32,903 bases of DNA from Beijerinckiaceae bacterium (GTDB lineage: Bacteria > Pseudomonadota > Alphaproteobacteria > Rhizobiales > Beijerinckiaceae), in contig WSYC01000012.1 in assembly GCA_009773635.1 (NCBI GenBank), positions 178,030 to 210,932 on the forward strand, read 5' to 3'. The notes under the pieces were generated by a model. The model made no database searches, was not told where the DNA came from, and saw only the letters and a list, made by a program, of their open reading frames with translations. The translations under genes were made by a program, and so were the position numbers. Positions 1-7,041 of the stretch are shown piece by piece; position 1 is the first letter of the stretch, and every line of letters starts with the position of its first letter.

Positions 1-674
1 CCGGCACGGATGCCCCGGCCAAACCGGTTGACCCCACGACGCCGCCAAAGGCATCGGGCACGGTGCAAACCCCGGCCACCAAGGAAGACGGCAAGGCTGC
101 CCAAGGCTCGCCTCCCGGCGGCCCGGCGGCTGGCGGATCGACAGTCGCTGCGGTGACGCCGACCAACCGTGCTTTCATGGTGCTGGAAGTTGCCGGTGGT
201 GCCCCCAACCAGTTTGAAGGCAAGGTGATCTGGACCTTCGGCCCGGATCCCGCCCTGAAGGGGCAGAAGTCACTCCGCGCCGGCATCGAGTTTCCGTCAG
301 GCGGGCTGTCGATCGATTTCTCGATCGCCCGCAACGTGGATGCCGGCATCAACGCCTCGCACACCGTCATGGTGATTTTCGACCCGAAAGTGATCGATCC
401 CATCCGGGAGATGAGCGCTGTCGAATGGCGCGAGCGCGAGAGCCAGGCCGGCACGGTGCTTTCCGGCATTGTGGTACCCGTGCAGGACAACGTCTTCATG
501 ATCGGGCTCGACAAGACCGACACGGCCATCGCCCGTAACCTCGATCTGCTGCGCACGCAGAAATGGATGGTTTTCGAGGTTCGCCTCGTGAACGGCCGGC
601 GCGGCGCCATCCTCGTCGAGAAGGGTGCCATTGGCGAAAAGGCTATCGCGGACGCGCTGGCCGACTGGAAATAG
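1..674 (+). CDS. Uncharacterised protein, C-terminal part (5' end outside window)
   Basis: The frame is open from base 3 with no stop, so the gene very likely begins before the window; a GTG at 63 is the first possible start inside it. The visible product begins with about 60 residues rich in Pro, Ala, Gly, Thr and Lys (a linker), followed by a compact beta-rich domain of about 160 residues ending in GEKAIADALADWK. From memory the domain resembles an uncharacterised protein family common in Rhizobiales, often with an N-terminal membrane segment, but I assign no function. No catalytic motif is visible. It ends shortly before a strong terminator at 740-765 and converges on rpoH. Confidence 0.75.
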   Translation, partial: GTDAPAKPVDPTTPPKASGTVQTPATKEDGKAAQGSPPGGPAAGGSTVAAVTPTNRAFMVLEVAGGAPNQFEGKVIWTFGPDPALKGQKSLRAGIEFPSGGLSIDFSIARNVDAGINASHTVMVIFDPKVIDPIREMSAVEWRERESQAGTVLSGIVVPVQDNVFMIGLDKTDTAIARNLDLLRTQKWMVFEVRLVNGRRGAILVEKGAIGEKAIADALADWK

Positions 675-739
675 CCGCCTGCCATGGAAGCGCCTTCCGG
701 CCAGACGTCTTTCTGAAGATTGATCACATCCTGCCAAAG

Positions 740-765
740 AAAAGGGCACCGTCGGGTGCCCTTTT
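740..765. terminator. Bidirectional rho-independent terminator between convergent genes
   Basis: A perfect 11-bp stem (740-750 with 755-765, core AAAGGGCACC / GGTGCCCTTT) closes a GTCG tetraloop. It ends in a T run on plus and an A run (T on minus) on the other side, so it can serve both the partial gene and rpoH. Confidence 0.85.
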
Positions 766-788
766 CCGTTTGACTGGTCAGCGGGCGA

Positions 789-1667
789 TCAGACCCGCGC
801 CTCGATGGCGGCGAGGTTGCGCTTCACTGCACCCTGCACCTTCTCGAAAGCGCGTGCCTCGATCTGACGGACACGCTCGCGGCTGACGCCGAACTCGTCG
901 GAGAGCTGCTCCAGCGTCAGCGGATCATCCATCAGGCGGCGGGCCTCGAAGATGCGCCGCTCGCGCTCGTTGAGCACCGCGAGCGCCTGCCCGAGTGCGG
1001 CATGGCGGTTGCTGCTCTCTTCCGAGCGGACAAGGATCGCTTCCTGATTGTCGGTGTCGTCGACGAGCAGATCCTGCCACTCGGCGATGCCATCGTCGCG
1101 CATGGTAACGTTCAGCGAGGAATCACCGCCAAGACGGCGGTTCATCTCGATGACTTCCCGCTCCTCGACACCGAGCTTGGTGGCGATGACCTTGACCTGA
1201 TCGGGGCGAAGATCGCCATCCTCAAGCGCGGAAATCTTGCTCTTTGCCTTGCGCAGATTGAAGAACAGCTTCTTCTGGTTGGCGGTGGTCCCCATTTTCA
1301 CGAGGCTCCACGAGCGCAGGATATATTCCTGGATCGAAGCCTTGATCCACCAGATCGCGTAGGTCGCGAGCCGGAAACCCTTGTCGGGGTCAAAGCGTTT
1401 GACAGCCTGCATCAGGCCGATGTTGCCTTCGGAGACGACGTCCCCGATCGGCAGCCCATAGCCGCGATAGCCCATCGCGATCTTCGCGACGAGGCGCAGA
1501 TGCGAGGTCACCATCCGGTGGGCAGCGGCAGGATCGGCGTATTCCTGATAGCGCTTCGAAAGCATGAACTCCTCATCGGGAGCCAGCATCGGGAAGCGGC
1601 GAATCTCGGCAAGGTAGCGGGAAAGCCCACCCTCACCCGAAATCATGGGCATAGCGGCAGTAGACAT
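789..1667 (-). CDS. rpoH: RNA polymerase heat-shock sigma factor RpoH (sigma-32)
   Basis: A 292-residue sigma-70-family factor that directs RNA polymerase to heat-shock promoters. Region 2 is clear (SEGNIGLMQAVKRFDP followed by FRLATYAIWWIKASIQEY). It is followed by the RpoH signature QKKLFFNLRKAKSKI around residues 130-145, which separates RpoH from the housekeeping factor. Region 4.2 is LTLEQLSDEFGVSRERVRQIEARAF near the C-terminus. The ATG at 1667 is preceded on the minus strand by a perfect GAAGGAGG ribosome site 5-6 bases upstream. Length matches alphaproteobacterial RpoH (about 290-300). The gene lies downstream of the rluD-like gene on the same strand with a 133-bp gap, so it probably has its own promoter. 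Alphaproteobacteria often carry two rpoH paralogues; which one this is cannot be told here. Confidence 0.96.
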   Translation of the reverse strand: MSTAAMPMISGEGGLSRYLAEIRRFPMLAPDEEFMLSKRYQEYADPAAAHRMVTSHLRLVAKIAMGYRGYGLPIGDVVSEGNIGLMQAVKRFDPDKGFRLATYAIWWIKASIQEYILRSWSLVKMGTTANQKKLFFNLRKAKSKISALEDGDLRPDQVKVIATKLGVEEREVIEMNRRLGGDSSLNVTMRDDGIAEWQDLLVDDTDNQEAILVRSEESSNRHAALGQALAVLNERERRIFEARRLMDDPLTLEQLSDEFGVSRERVRQIEARAFEKVQGAVKRNLAAIEARV

Positions 1668-1800
1668 TCATCCTCCTTCGGGCCCCCATCAGCGGCAGAC
1701 CCATCGACGCGGTGCAAGACCCTTCGTCGTTGATGACGCTTATACCACATCCAATCCATGGCGAAATAGGGGCAGACTTCACGCCTTCGCGATTGCGAGG

Positions 1801-2802
1801 TCAACCCGCCGCAAGCGCCGCGTGCAGCGCCGCGAAATCCGCGGGCGGCTCTGCGCTGAATTCCAGCACGTCCTGGCTCACCGGATGCTCGAAGGTGAGG
1901 GTTTGGGCGTGCAGCGCCTGCCGGTCGAGCCGCTGGAGCGCCGCGCGTGCCGCATCCCCGAGAAAGCGCTCCTTGGTCTTGAAGCCGCTGCCATAGAGCC
2001 CATCCCCCAGCAGCGGATGGCCAATATGCGTGAGATGGACCCGGATCTGGTGCGTGCGCCCGGTCTCCAGCTGACAGGCGATCAGGCTGGCGATAATCAC
2101 CCCGCCGGCGTGAAACTCCTCCAGCACCTCGTAATGCGTGATGGCGAAGCGGGCCCGCTCGGCCTTTGATACCATCATGCGCTCGCGGTTGGCGCTTGAG
2201 CGGGCGATGCCGGCCTCGATGGTGCCGTGTTTGCGCGGCATCTCACCCCAGACAATCGCGAGATAGCGCCGTTCCAGCGGTCCGGTGCGCCCGTGATCGG
2301 CAAACTGATCCGCCAATTTTCGGTGCGCGCGGTCGTTCTTGGCGACGACCAGCAGCCCGGAGGTATCCTTGTCGAGCCGGTGCACGATGCCCGGCCTCAG
2401 AACGCCGTTGATGCCCGAGAGGCTTGCCCCGCAATGCGCGATCAGCGCATGGACGAGCGTGCCCTTCTCGTGCCCGCTCGACGGGTGAACGACCATGCCC
2501 GCCGGCTTGTTGAGCACGACAAGGTCCTTGTCCTCGAACACGATATCGAGCGGAATGGCCTCGCCTTCCGGCCCGGCAGCGACAGGCGGCGGCAGATCGA
2601 CGACAGCCCGCTCGCCGCCGCGGAGCTTGCGGGAGGCATTGGTTTCCGGGGCGTCATCGATCCGCACCTGCCCTTCCGCTATCAGCGCCTGCAACCGGAC
2701 GCGCGAGAACGCCGGCAGATGCTCCACCAGCGCCTTGTCGAGCCGCTTTCCGGCATCGGGCGCGCCAAAGACGATGACGGGAAGGTGAGCAGTCTCGGCC
2801 AT
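1801..2802 (-). CDS. rluD: RluA/RluD-family 23S rRNA pseudouridine synthase
   Basis: The 333-residue product isomerises uridine to pseudouridine in rRNA, probably the RluD sites of helix 69 in 23S rRNA. An S4-like RNA-binding region (RLDKALVEHLPAFSRVRLQALI) covers residues about 20-65. The catalytic domain carries the family motif HRLDKDTSGLLVVAKN with the nucleophilic Asp at residue 144, and later LETGRTHQIRVHLTHIGHPLLGD. Length and domain order match RluD rather than the single-domain RluA. It is followed by rpoH on the same strand, an order I recall from other Rhizobiales. Which uridines are modified cannot be read from the sequence. Confidence 0.93.
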   Translation of the reverse strand: MAETAHLPVIVFGAPDAGKRLDKALVEHLPAFSRVRLQALIAEGQVRIDDAPETNASRKLRGGERAVVDLPPPVAAGPEGEAIPLDIVFEDKDLVVLNKPAGMVVHPSSGHEKGTLVHALIAHCGASLSGINGVLRPGIVHRLDKDTSGLLVVAKNDRAHRKLADQFADHGRTGPLERRYLAIVWGEMPRKHGTIEAGIARSSANRERMMVSKAERARFAITHYEVLEEFHAGGVIIASLIACQLETGRTHQIRVHLTHIGHPLLGDGLYGSGFKTKERFLGDAARAALQRLDRQALHAQTLTFEHPVSQDVLEFSAEPPADFAALHAALAAG

Positions 2803-2871
2803 TCAGAAACTTTCGCGGCATGAAGCGGAAAAGGCACGGCAGATAACCATCCGGTCACCAGCAGTTTCACC

Positions 2872-2900
2872 TTGCGATACGCTTCGGGAATGCCTATAGC
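2872..2900 (+). promoter_or_regulatory. Candidate promoter for tRNA-Glu
   Basis: TTGCGA at 2872-2877, a 17-bp spacer and TATAGC at 2895-2900 form a reasonable sigma-70-type promoter about 48 bp before the tRNA. Both hexamers match consensus at four of six positions. Confidence 0.45.
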
Positions 2901-2947
2901 AACCGGCTTCCGGCCCGCACGTCCCGCAAGGACGCGCGATAACAGAC

Positions 2948-3023
2948 GCTCCCATCGTCTAGAGGCCCAGGACACCCGCCTCTCACGTGGGTAACAGGGG
3001 TTCGAATCCCCTTGGGAGCGCCA
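2948..3023 (+). tRNA. tRNA-Glu (anticodon CUC)
   Basis: A full cloverleaf is visible. The acceptor stem is GCTCCCA paired with TGGGAGC, followed by discriminator G and an encoded CCA. The anticodon stem CCCGC/GTGGG holds the loop CTCTCAC, giving anticodon CUC, and a T arm with TTCGAAT follows. It stands alone between rluD and a minus-strand gene. Confidence 0.96.
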
Positions 3024-3116
3024 GTTTCTGGTTACCTGTCGTGCGCCGCACCGAAATCTTCATTTGTTGACATTCGCACTGGCCGACCTTGGTCGCACTC
3101 CGGCATGCGAACTGGA

Positions 3117-3848
3117 TCAACCAGCCTGCCGTGACTGGCTACCTGCGGCTGCGGATTGATACGTCTCTTCACCGCCGCGTATCCGGGTGAGGATGGCGCT
3201 GTTCTCGAGCCCCGCCAACCGCCGTTCGACCTCGCGAAGCTCGCCCTGACGTGCCTGAAGCTCCTGCCGCAGTTGCGCACCCCGCCGCGCTTCCTCGTCA
3301 TGGGCTTCGCGTGCCCTGTCGGCCAGAACCCGCGCCTCATCCAGCGCCAGCCGCCGGTTTTCCGCGAGATCGATCGTCGTGTTGAGCCTGCCGGCCAGGG
3401 CATCACGCTGCGTTTCGAGCCCGCGAATCTCGGTTTGCGCGGCATCCAGCGATTGTACAAGCTCGGTAATGCGCATGTCGCGCGTCTGAAGTTCGACCTT
3501 CAGCGCCCCCATCTCGGCGTCCAGCGCGGCAATGCGGCGGCGTTCGGTCGCGATAGTCTCGTGCAGGACCGCTTCGGCCTTGAGACGTTCGCCTGTCTCG
3601 ACCTTGGCAGCAACGACACCCGCCTGGGCTCGCTCGATGTCCTGGCGGAGACGCGCCATCTCGACACCGTGCTCTGCCCGGAGCCGGTCCTGCTCGGCCC
3701 GGATTTCGTTGGCGGACATCGGCAGGCTCTTCTCGATCCGCTCGGAGGTCAAACGAACCGCCCGGCGCCAGAAGGCCGGCAGCAGCATAAGCCAGACAAG
3801 GCCTGCGACCAGCATTCCCAGCAGAAAAACCAGCGTGAGTTCAATCAT
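3117..3848 (-). CDS. Membrane-anchored coiled-coil protein of unknown function
   Basis: A 243-residue product with one N-terminal hydrophobic segment (residues about 4-26, LTLVFLLGMLVAGLVWLML). A long Ala/Glu/Arg/Leu-rich heptad region follows from about residue 35 to 220, with a short polar tail. The layout predicts a cytoplasmic coiled coil tethered to the inner membrane. I recall similar hypothetical proteins in Rhizobiales but recognise no named family. It is separated from eipA by 79 bp on the same strand and could be cotranscribed. The ATG at 3848 is just upstream of the hydrophobic segment, which supports the start. Confidence 0.75.
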   Translation of the reverse strand: MIELTLVFLLGMLVAGLVWLMLLPAFWRRAVRLTSERIEKSLPMSANEIRAEQDRLRAEHGVEMARLRQDIERAQAGVVAAKVETGERLKAEAVLHETIATERRRIAALDAEMGALKVELQTRDMRITELVQSLDAAQTEIRGLETQRDALAGRLNTTIDLAENRRLALDEARVLADRAREAHDEEARRGAQLRQELQARQGELREVERRLAGLENSAILTRIRGGEETYQSAAAGSQSRQAG

Positions 3849-3927
3849 CGCGTGAAAACCCTTCCGGGCGCAGCTTCAGCACGAAATCGCATCGTCGTCA
3901 AAAATTAGCGTCGATGCATGCTTGAGC

Positions 3928-4560
3928 CTAGAAAGGGTTCCACGTCGATTGGTTCGTGAATTTGAGATAGCCGATGTTGATGCCAAGGCGTGCGCCCACA
4001 CCGGAGCGGATCGGGACGATGATGATGTCGTTGGCGGTCAGTGCCGTCATCCCGAACCCGCCGACGAAATAGGCCGAGCCATCGATGCCGACAAACCGCT
4101 GGTACATGTCGCCAACACGGGGGAGCTTGTAGACCAGCATCATCGTCCGGTCGCCGTCTCCGCCAAAATCGAAGCCAACGGATGGGCCTTGCCAATAGAC
4201 TTTCCGATCCCCGGCGTTGCGGGTGTAGAGCACCCCCTCGCCGTAACGAAGCCCCCCGACGAAGGCACCGGAGGCTTCCTGCCCGAGAATATAGCCGTTC
4301 GGCTCGCCCCAGCGGCGTGTTGCCTCTTCAATCGTCAGGGCAAGGCCACGCGAAACCGAGCCAAAGAAGCGATGGCCGGAGCCGACCAGCTCCCGCGAGG
4401 AAAATGTGGCACCGGAGCCGGGCCTGGTTGCCTGCTGCGCAACAGCTCCGAAAGGAAATGCTGCCATGATGGCAATGATCAGGGTGGCAAGAATGCCGGC
4501 AAGGCGGAAGGGCGCACGGGAGGCAGTGCGCGGTTCGAAAGACTGGCAAGTCGCCAACAT
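3928..4560 (-). CDS. eipA: EipA-family (DUF1134) envelope integrity protein
   Basis: The product matches the DUF1134 family, whose Brucella/Caulobacter member EipA is a periplasmic protein needed for envelope integrity. From ATG 4560 it is 210 residues, with a basic start and a hydrophobic stretch LAGILATLIIAIMAAFPFGAVA ending in an AVAQQ-type signal-peptidase site. The mature domain contains GYILGQEASGAFVGGLRYGEG and ends in GINIGYLKFTNQSTWNPF, typical of the family. The frame extends to a GTG at 4635, but ATG 4560 has GAGG at a good distance and places the signal peptide properly. It is divergent from the YHS-domain gene. Confidence 0.88.
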   Translation of the reverse strand: MLATCQSFEPRTASRAPFRLAGILATLIIAIMAAFPFGAVAQQATRPGSGATFSSRELVGSGHRFFGSVSRGLALTIEEATRRWGEPNGYILGQEASGAFVGGLRYGEGVLYTRNAGDRKVYWQGPSVGFDFGGDGDRTMMLVYKLPRVGDMYQRFVGIDGSAYFVGGFGMTALTANDIIIVPIRSGVGARLGINIGYLKFTNQSTWNPF

Positions 4561-4690
4561 GGGCACCTCGATCAAGATTGGGGCAGAAGAGCTGGACGGC
4601 ACGACTTCAAAAACAGGAACACACGAGACCGACACCCGATTCGCAATGCTAGCAAGAATTCAACGACAAAGCGGCGTTCTCAAGGCCGAA

Positions 4691-5200
4691 ATGCCGGCTC
4701 GCAACAATCGGGCCTGCTTTGCCGTGCGCACATGCGCCACCTTTCTGGCGATTCTTTGCGCGGCTCTCACCACCTTGGTCTCGACAGCACACCCTCAGGG
4801 CATCTCACTAAACGACGAAATCATTGCCGATCCGATAACCGGCGCGGCCTTGCTGGGGTTTGATCCTGTCGCATACTTCATCGATCATCGCGCCGTGCCC
4901 GGTGACCGCGGGCGGCAGGTCGTCTTCGGCGGCAAGGTCTGGTATTTCAAATCGACCGCCAACCGGATCGCCTTCGAGAGCAGCCCGCAGACGTATCTTC
5001 CCGCTTTCGGTGGCCACGATCCCGTTGCCATCGCAGCAGGATTTGTGGTGGCGGGAAGCCCGGAATTCTTCCTGATCGACAAGGATCGGGTGTTCCTGTT
5101 CCGCCACGCGGAATCACGTGACGCCTTCGCGCAGGATCCGTCGATCGGACTGACGGCCGAGCAAAACTGGCCGCAAGTGAAGCGGGATCTGGTGCCCTGA
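4691..5200 (+). CDS. Secreted YHS-domain protein
   Basis: From ATG 4691 the product is 169 residues. A signal-peptide-like start (CFAVRTCATFLAILCAALTTLVSTAHPQ) is followed by a YHS-type domain: GFDPVAYFIDHRAVPGD, then VWYFKSTANRIAFESSP and YLPAFGGHDPVAIAAG. YHS domains of this form are thought to bind metal or sit in metal-handling and redox proteins; the specific role is unknown. The frame is open much further upstream (to 4406), but that part overlaps eipA and its promoter. ATG 4646 is a second candidate, and neither start has a strong ribosome site. It converges with cysQ, with only 9 bp between stop codons. Confidence 0.8.
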   Translation: MPARNNRACFAVRTCATFLAILCAALTTLVSTAHPQGISLNDEIIADPITGAALLGFDPVAYFIDHRAVPGDRGRQVVFGGKVWYFKSTANRIAFESSPQTYLPAFGGHDPVAIAAGFVVAGSPEFFLIDKDRVFLFRHAESRDAFAQDPSIGLTAEQNWPQVKRDLVP

Positions 5201-5209
5201 AGCCCGCCG

Positions 5210-6058
5210 TCAGCCGGCGCTGTGCAGGCCCGACTGAACGCGGATGGCAATGAAATCAGGATTAGCCCACCCCGAAGCGGCCAGGCCATACCGCAATGGC
5301 CGCCCTTCGAGATCGAATACCCCGCCGCCCAGCGCGCGCAACAGCGCATCCCCCGCCGCGATATCCCATTGCATCGTCCGGCCGACCCGCGGGTAGATAT
5401 CCGCTTCGCCTTCGGCAAGACGCGTAAACTTCAGCGCCGAATTCTCACACCGGATCTCCCCGACATCGAGGCTCCGGCACAGCGCCCGGCTTGCCTCGCC
5501 GGCGTGCAGGCTGCTGACAACCGCGATCTGCGGTCCGGTCCGGGGCGGATGCGGCGCCAGCACCCGGGCATCCTCGAAGTCGCGCGTTGCACAGGTATAG
5601 GCAGAGCGCCCCGCCCACCAGCTCTGACCTGTCGCCGGCGCATGAATCGCAGCAGCAACGGGCACATGATCCTGGATAAGTGCGATCAGTACGCAATAAT
5701 CCGGGGCGCCGGCGAGATAGGCACGCGTGCCGTCGAGCGGATCGACAAGGAAGAAACTCCCGCCGCAATTGACCGCGTGACTGGCGGCGTTTTCCTCGCT
5801 GACGACAGAAACATCGGGAAACAGGCGCGAAAGCTGCGCTGAGATGATGGCCTCCGCCGCAAGATCCGCCTCGCTGACCGGCGAGCCATCGGCCTTGTAC
5901 TGGCTGGAACAGCCGTTCCTTTGCAGGGCATCGAGTGTCAGCCCCGCCTCGGCGGCAATTTCCGCGAGGCGACGCGCCACATCATCAAGAGCCCCGGAAG
6001 ACCACTTCTCCGGCGTCAGAATGGCAGTCCGATCGGATGTGGTTCCCCTAGCAGACAT
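5210..6058 (-). CDS. cysQ: 3'(2'),5'-bisphosphate nucleotidase CysQ
   Basis: An inositol-monophosphatase-superfamily enzyme of about 282 residues that removes the 3'-phosphate from PAP/PAPS during sulfate assimilation. Metal-binding motifs of the superfamily are present in order: SEADLAAEAII, VVSEEN, FLVDPLDGTRAY, and near the C-terminus the WDIAAGDALLRALGGGVFDL block. The PLDGT loop followed by AYLAGAPDYCVLIALI favours CysQ over generic inositol monophosphatase. ATG 6058 is used; a GTG at 6067 sits closer to a GGAG and could be the true start (285 residues). The gene is divergent from chpT. Confidence 0.9.
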   Translation of the reverse strand: MSARGTTSDRTAILTPEKWSSGALDDVARRLAEIAAEAGLTLDALQRNGCSSQYKADGSPVSEADLAAEAIISAQLSRLFPDVSVVSEENAASHAVNCGGSFFLVDPLDGTRAYLAGAPDYCVLIALIQDHVPVAAAIHAPATGQSWWAGRSAYTCATRDFEDARVLAPHPPRTGPQIAVVSSLHAGEASRALCRSLDVGEIRCENSALKFTRLAEGEADIYPRVGRTMQWDIAAGDALLRALGGGVFDLEGRPLRYGLAASGWANPDFIAIRVQSGLHSAG

Positions 6059-6250
6059 CACAGACACGGGCTCCAGTCGACGATGACGCGACGCATCCGA
6101 CCATAAGGCTGTTTTTCAAGGATGAAAACCGAAGGTCGGGGTTGGCGAGCGCGCTTGCCACATGTATCACGCTTTCATTCGATGGATGGTCCTGGCCGCT
6201 CTGGAGCGCACAGGCCGACATTCCATCGACGATGGACCGAGGAGACCTTC

Positions 6251-6919
6251 ATGGCAGACGAGCTCAAGACAATCGATCTTTCGGCCCTCGATCTCGCCGC
6301 GCTGCTGTGTTCGCGCGTGTGCCATGACGCCGTTGGCCCCGTCGGGGCCATCGTCAACGGGCTCGAGCTCCTCGATGAGGACGACAGCCCGGAAACGCAG
6401 GCGCTCTCGCTGGATCTGATCCGTAAAAGCTCGCGGCAGGCCTCGGCCCGGCTCCAGTTCGCGCGCATTGCGTTTGGCGCCGCCGGTTCCGCCGGCAGTG
6501 CGGTCGATCTCGGCTATGCGCAGCAGCTCACCACCCAGTTCATGCAGGACGAGAAGGTCTCGCTCAACTGGAACACGCCCCGGCTGTTTGTCGAAAAGAA
6601 CCGCGTCAAGCTGCTGATGAACCTCGTCGTGATCGCGCTGGCCTCGATTCCGATCGGCGGCACCATCGATGTCACGATGGAGGGCGACGCCGAAAACCCG
6701 GAGTTCTCGATCATCGCCCGCGGACCAAAGCCGCGCCTGAGCCAGCACGTGCTCGATCTTCTGGCCGGAAAAAGCGAAACCGGCACCGTGGATGCCCATG
6801 GCTTTCAGGTCTTCTATACCGGCGAGATCGCCAGAACATGCGGCATGGACATCGGCGTGAGCGTGGATGAGGCCCAAGTTGCGATCATTGCGAAGCCAGT
6901 CGCCACCTCCGCAACCTAG
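6251..6919 (+). CDS. chpT: ChpT histidine phosphotransferase
   Basis: The 222-residue product relays phosphate from the hybrid kinase CckA to CtrA and CpdR. The phospho-accepting His is H25 in LLCSRVCHDAVGPVGAIVNGLE, on the first helix of a DHp-like hairpin. The second half (about 120-220) is an ATPase-like fold without nucleotide-binding boxes, as in known ChpT. ATG 6251 has GAGGAGA 5-11 bases upstream. The frame opens earlier, at 6122, but that stretch shows no conservation I recognise. The gene lies 122 bp before cheA and shares the window with its target CtrA, which is uncommon for phosphorelay parts. Confidence 0.92.
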   Translation: MADELKTIDLSALDLAALLCSRVCHDAVGPVGAIVNGLELLDEDDSPETQALSLDLIRKSSRQASARLQFARIAFGAAGSAGSAVDLGYAQQLTTQFMQDEKVSLNWNTPRLFVEKNRVKLLMNLVVIALASIPIGGTIDVTMEGDAENPEFSIIARGPKPRLSQHVLDLLAGKSETGTVDAHGFQVFYTGEIARTCGMDIGVSVDEAQVAIIAKPVATSAT

Positions 6920-7041
6920 GGTTATTCTTTTTAGGGTTTGTTTCCGGGAAAGCCCAAAAAAAAACCAATCATAAACCCTTCTAGGGCAACGTTTAGCTGA
7001 ATTGGTCACGCAGCACGCGTAACAAGTCAGGTCAAAACGGT
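6920..7041. other. AT-rich chpT-cheA spacer with TAGGG repeats and a weak dyad
   Basis: This 122-bp spacer is much more AT-rich than its flanks. TAGGG occurs three times (6917, 6932 and 6982), AGGGTTT (6933-6939) is the inverted complement of AAACCCT (6973-6979), and there is a run of nine A residues around 6956-6964. It may hold a cheA promoter, but I could not fix -35/-10 hexamers. Confidence 0.3.

Noticed and set aside
2948-3023. tRNA-Glu as an integration site
   Set aside because: No recombinase, repeat of the tRNA 3' end or compositional change was seen nearby.
6122-6250. N-terminal extension of ChpT by 43 residues
   Set aside because: No family similarity, while ATG 6251 has a strong ribosome site.
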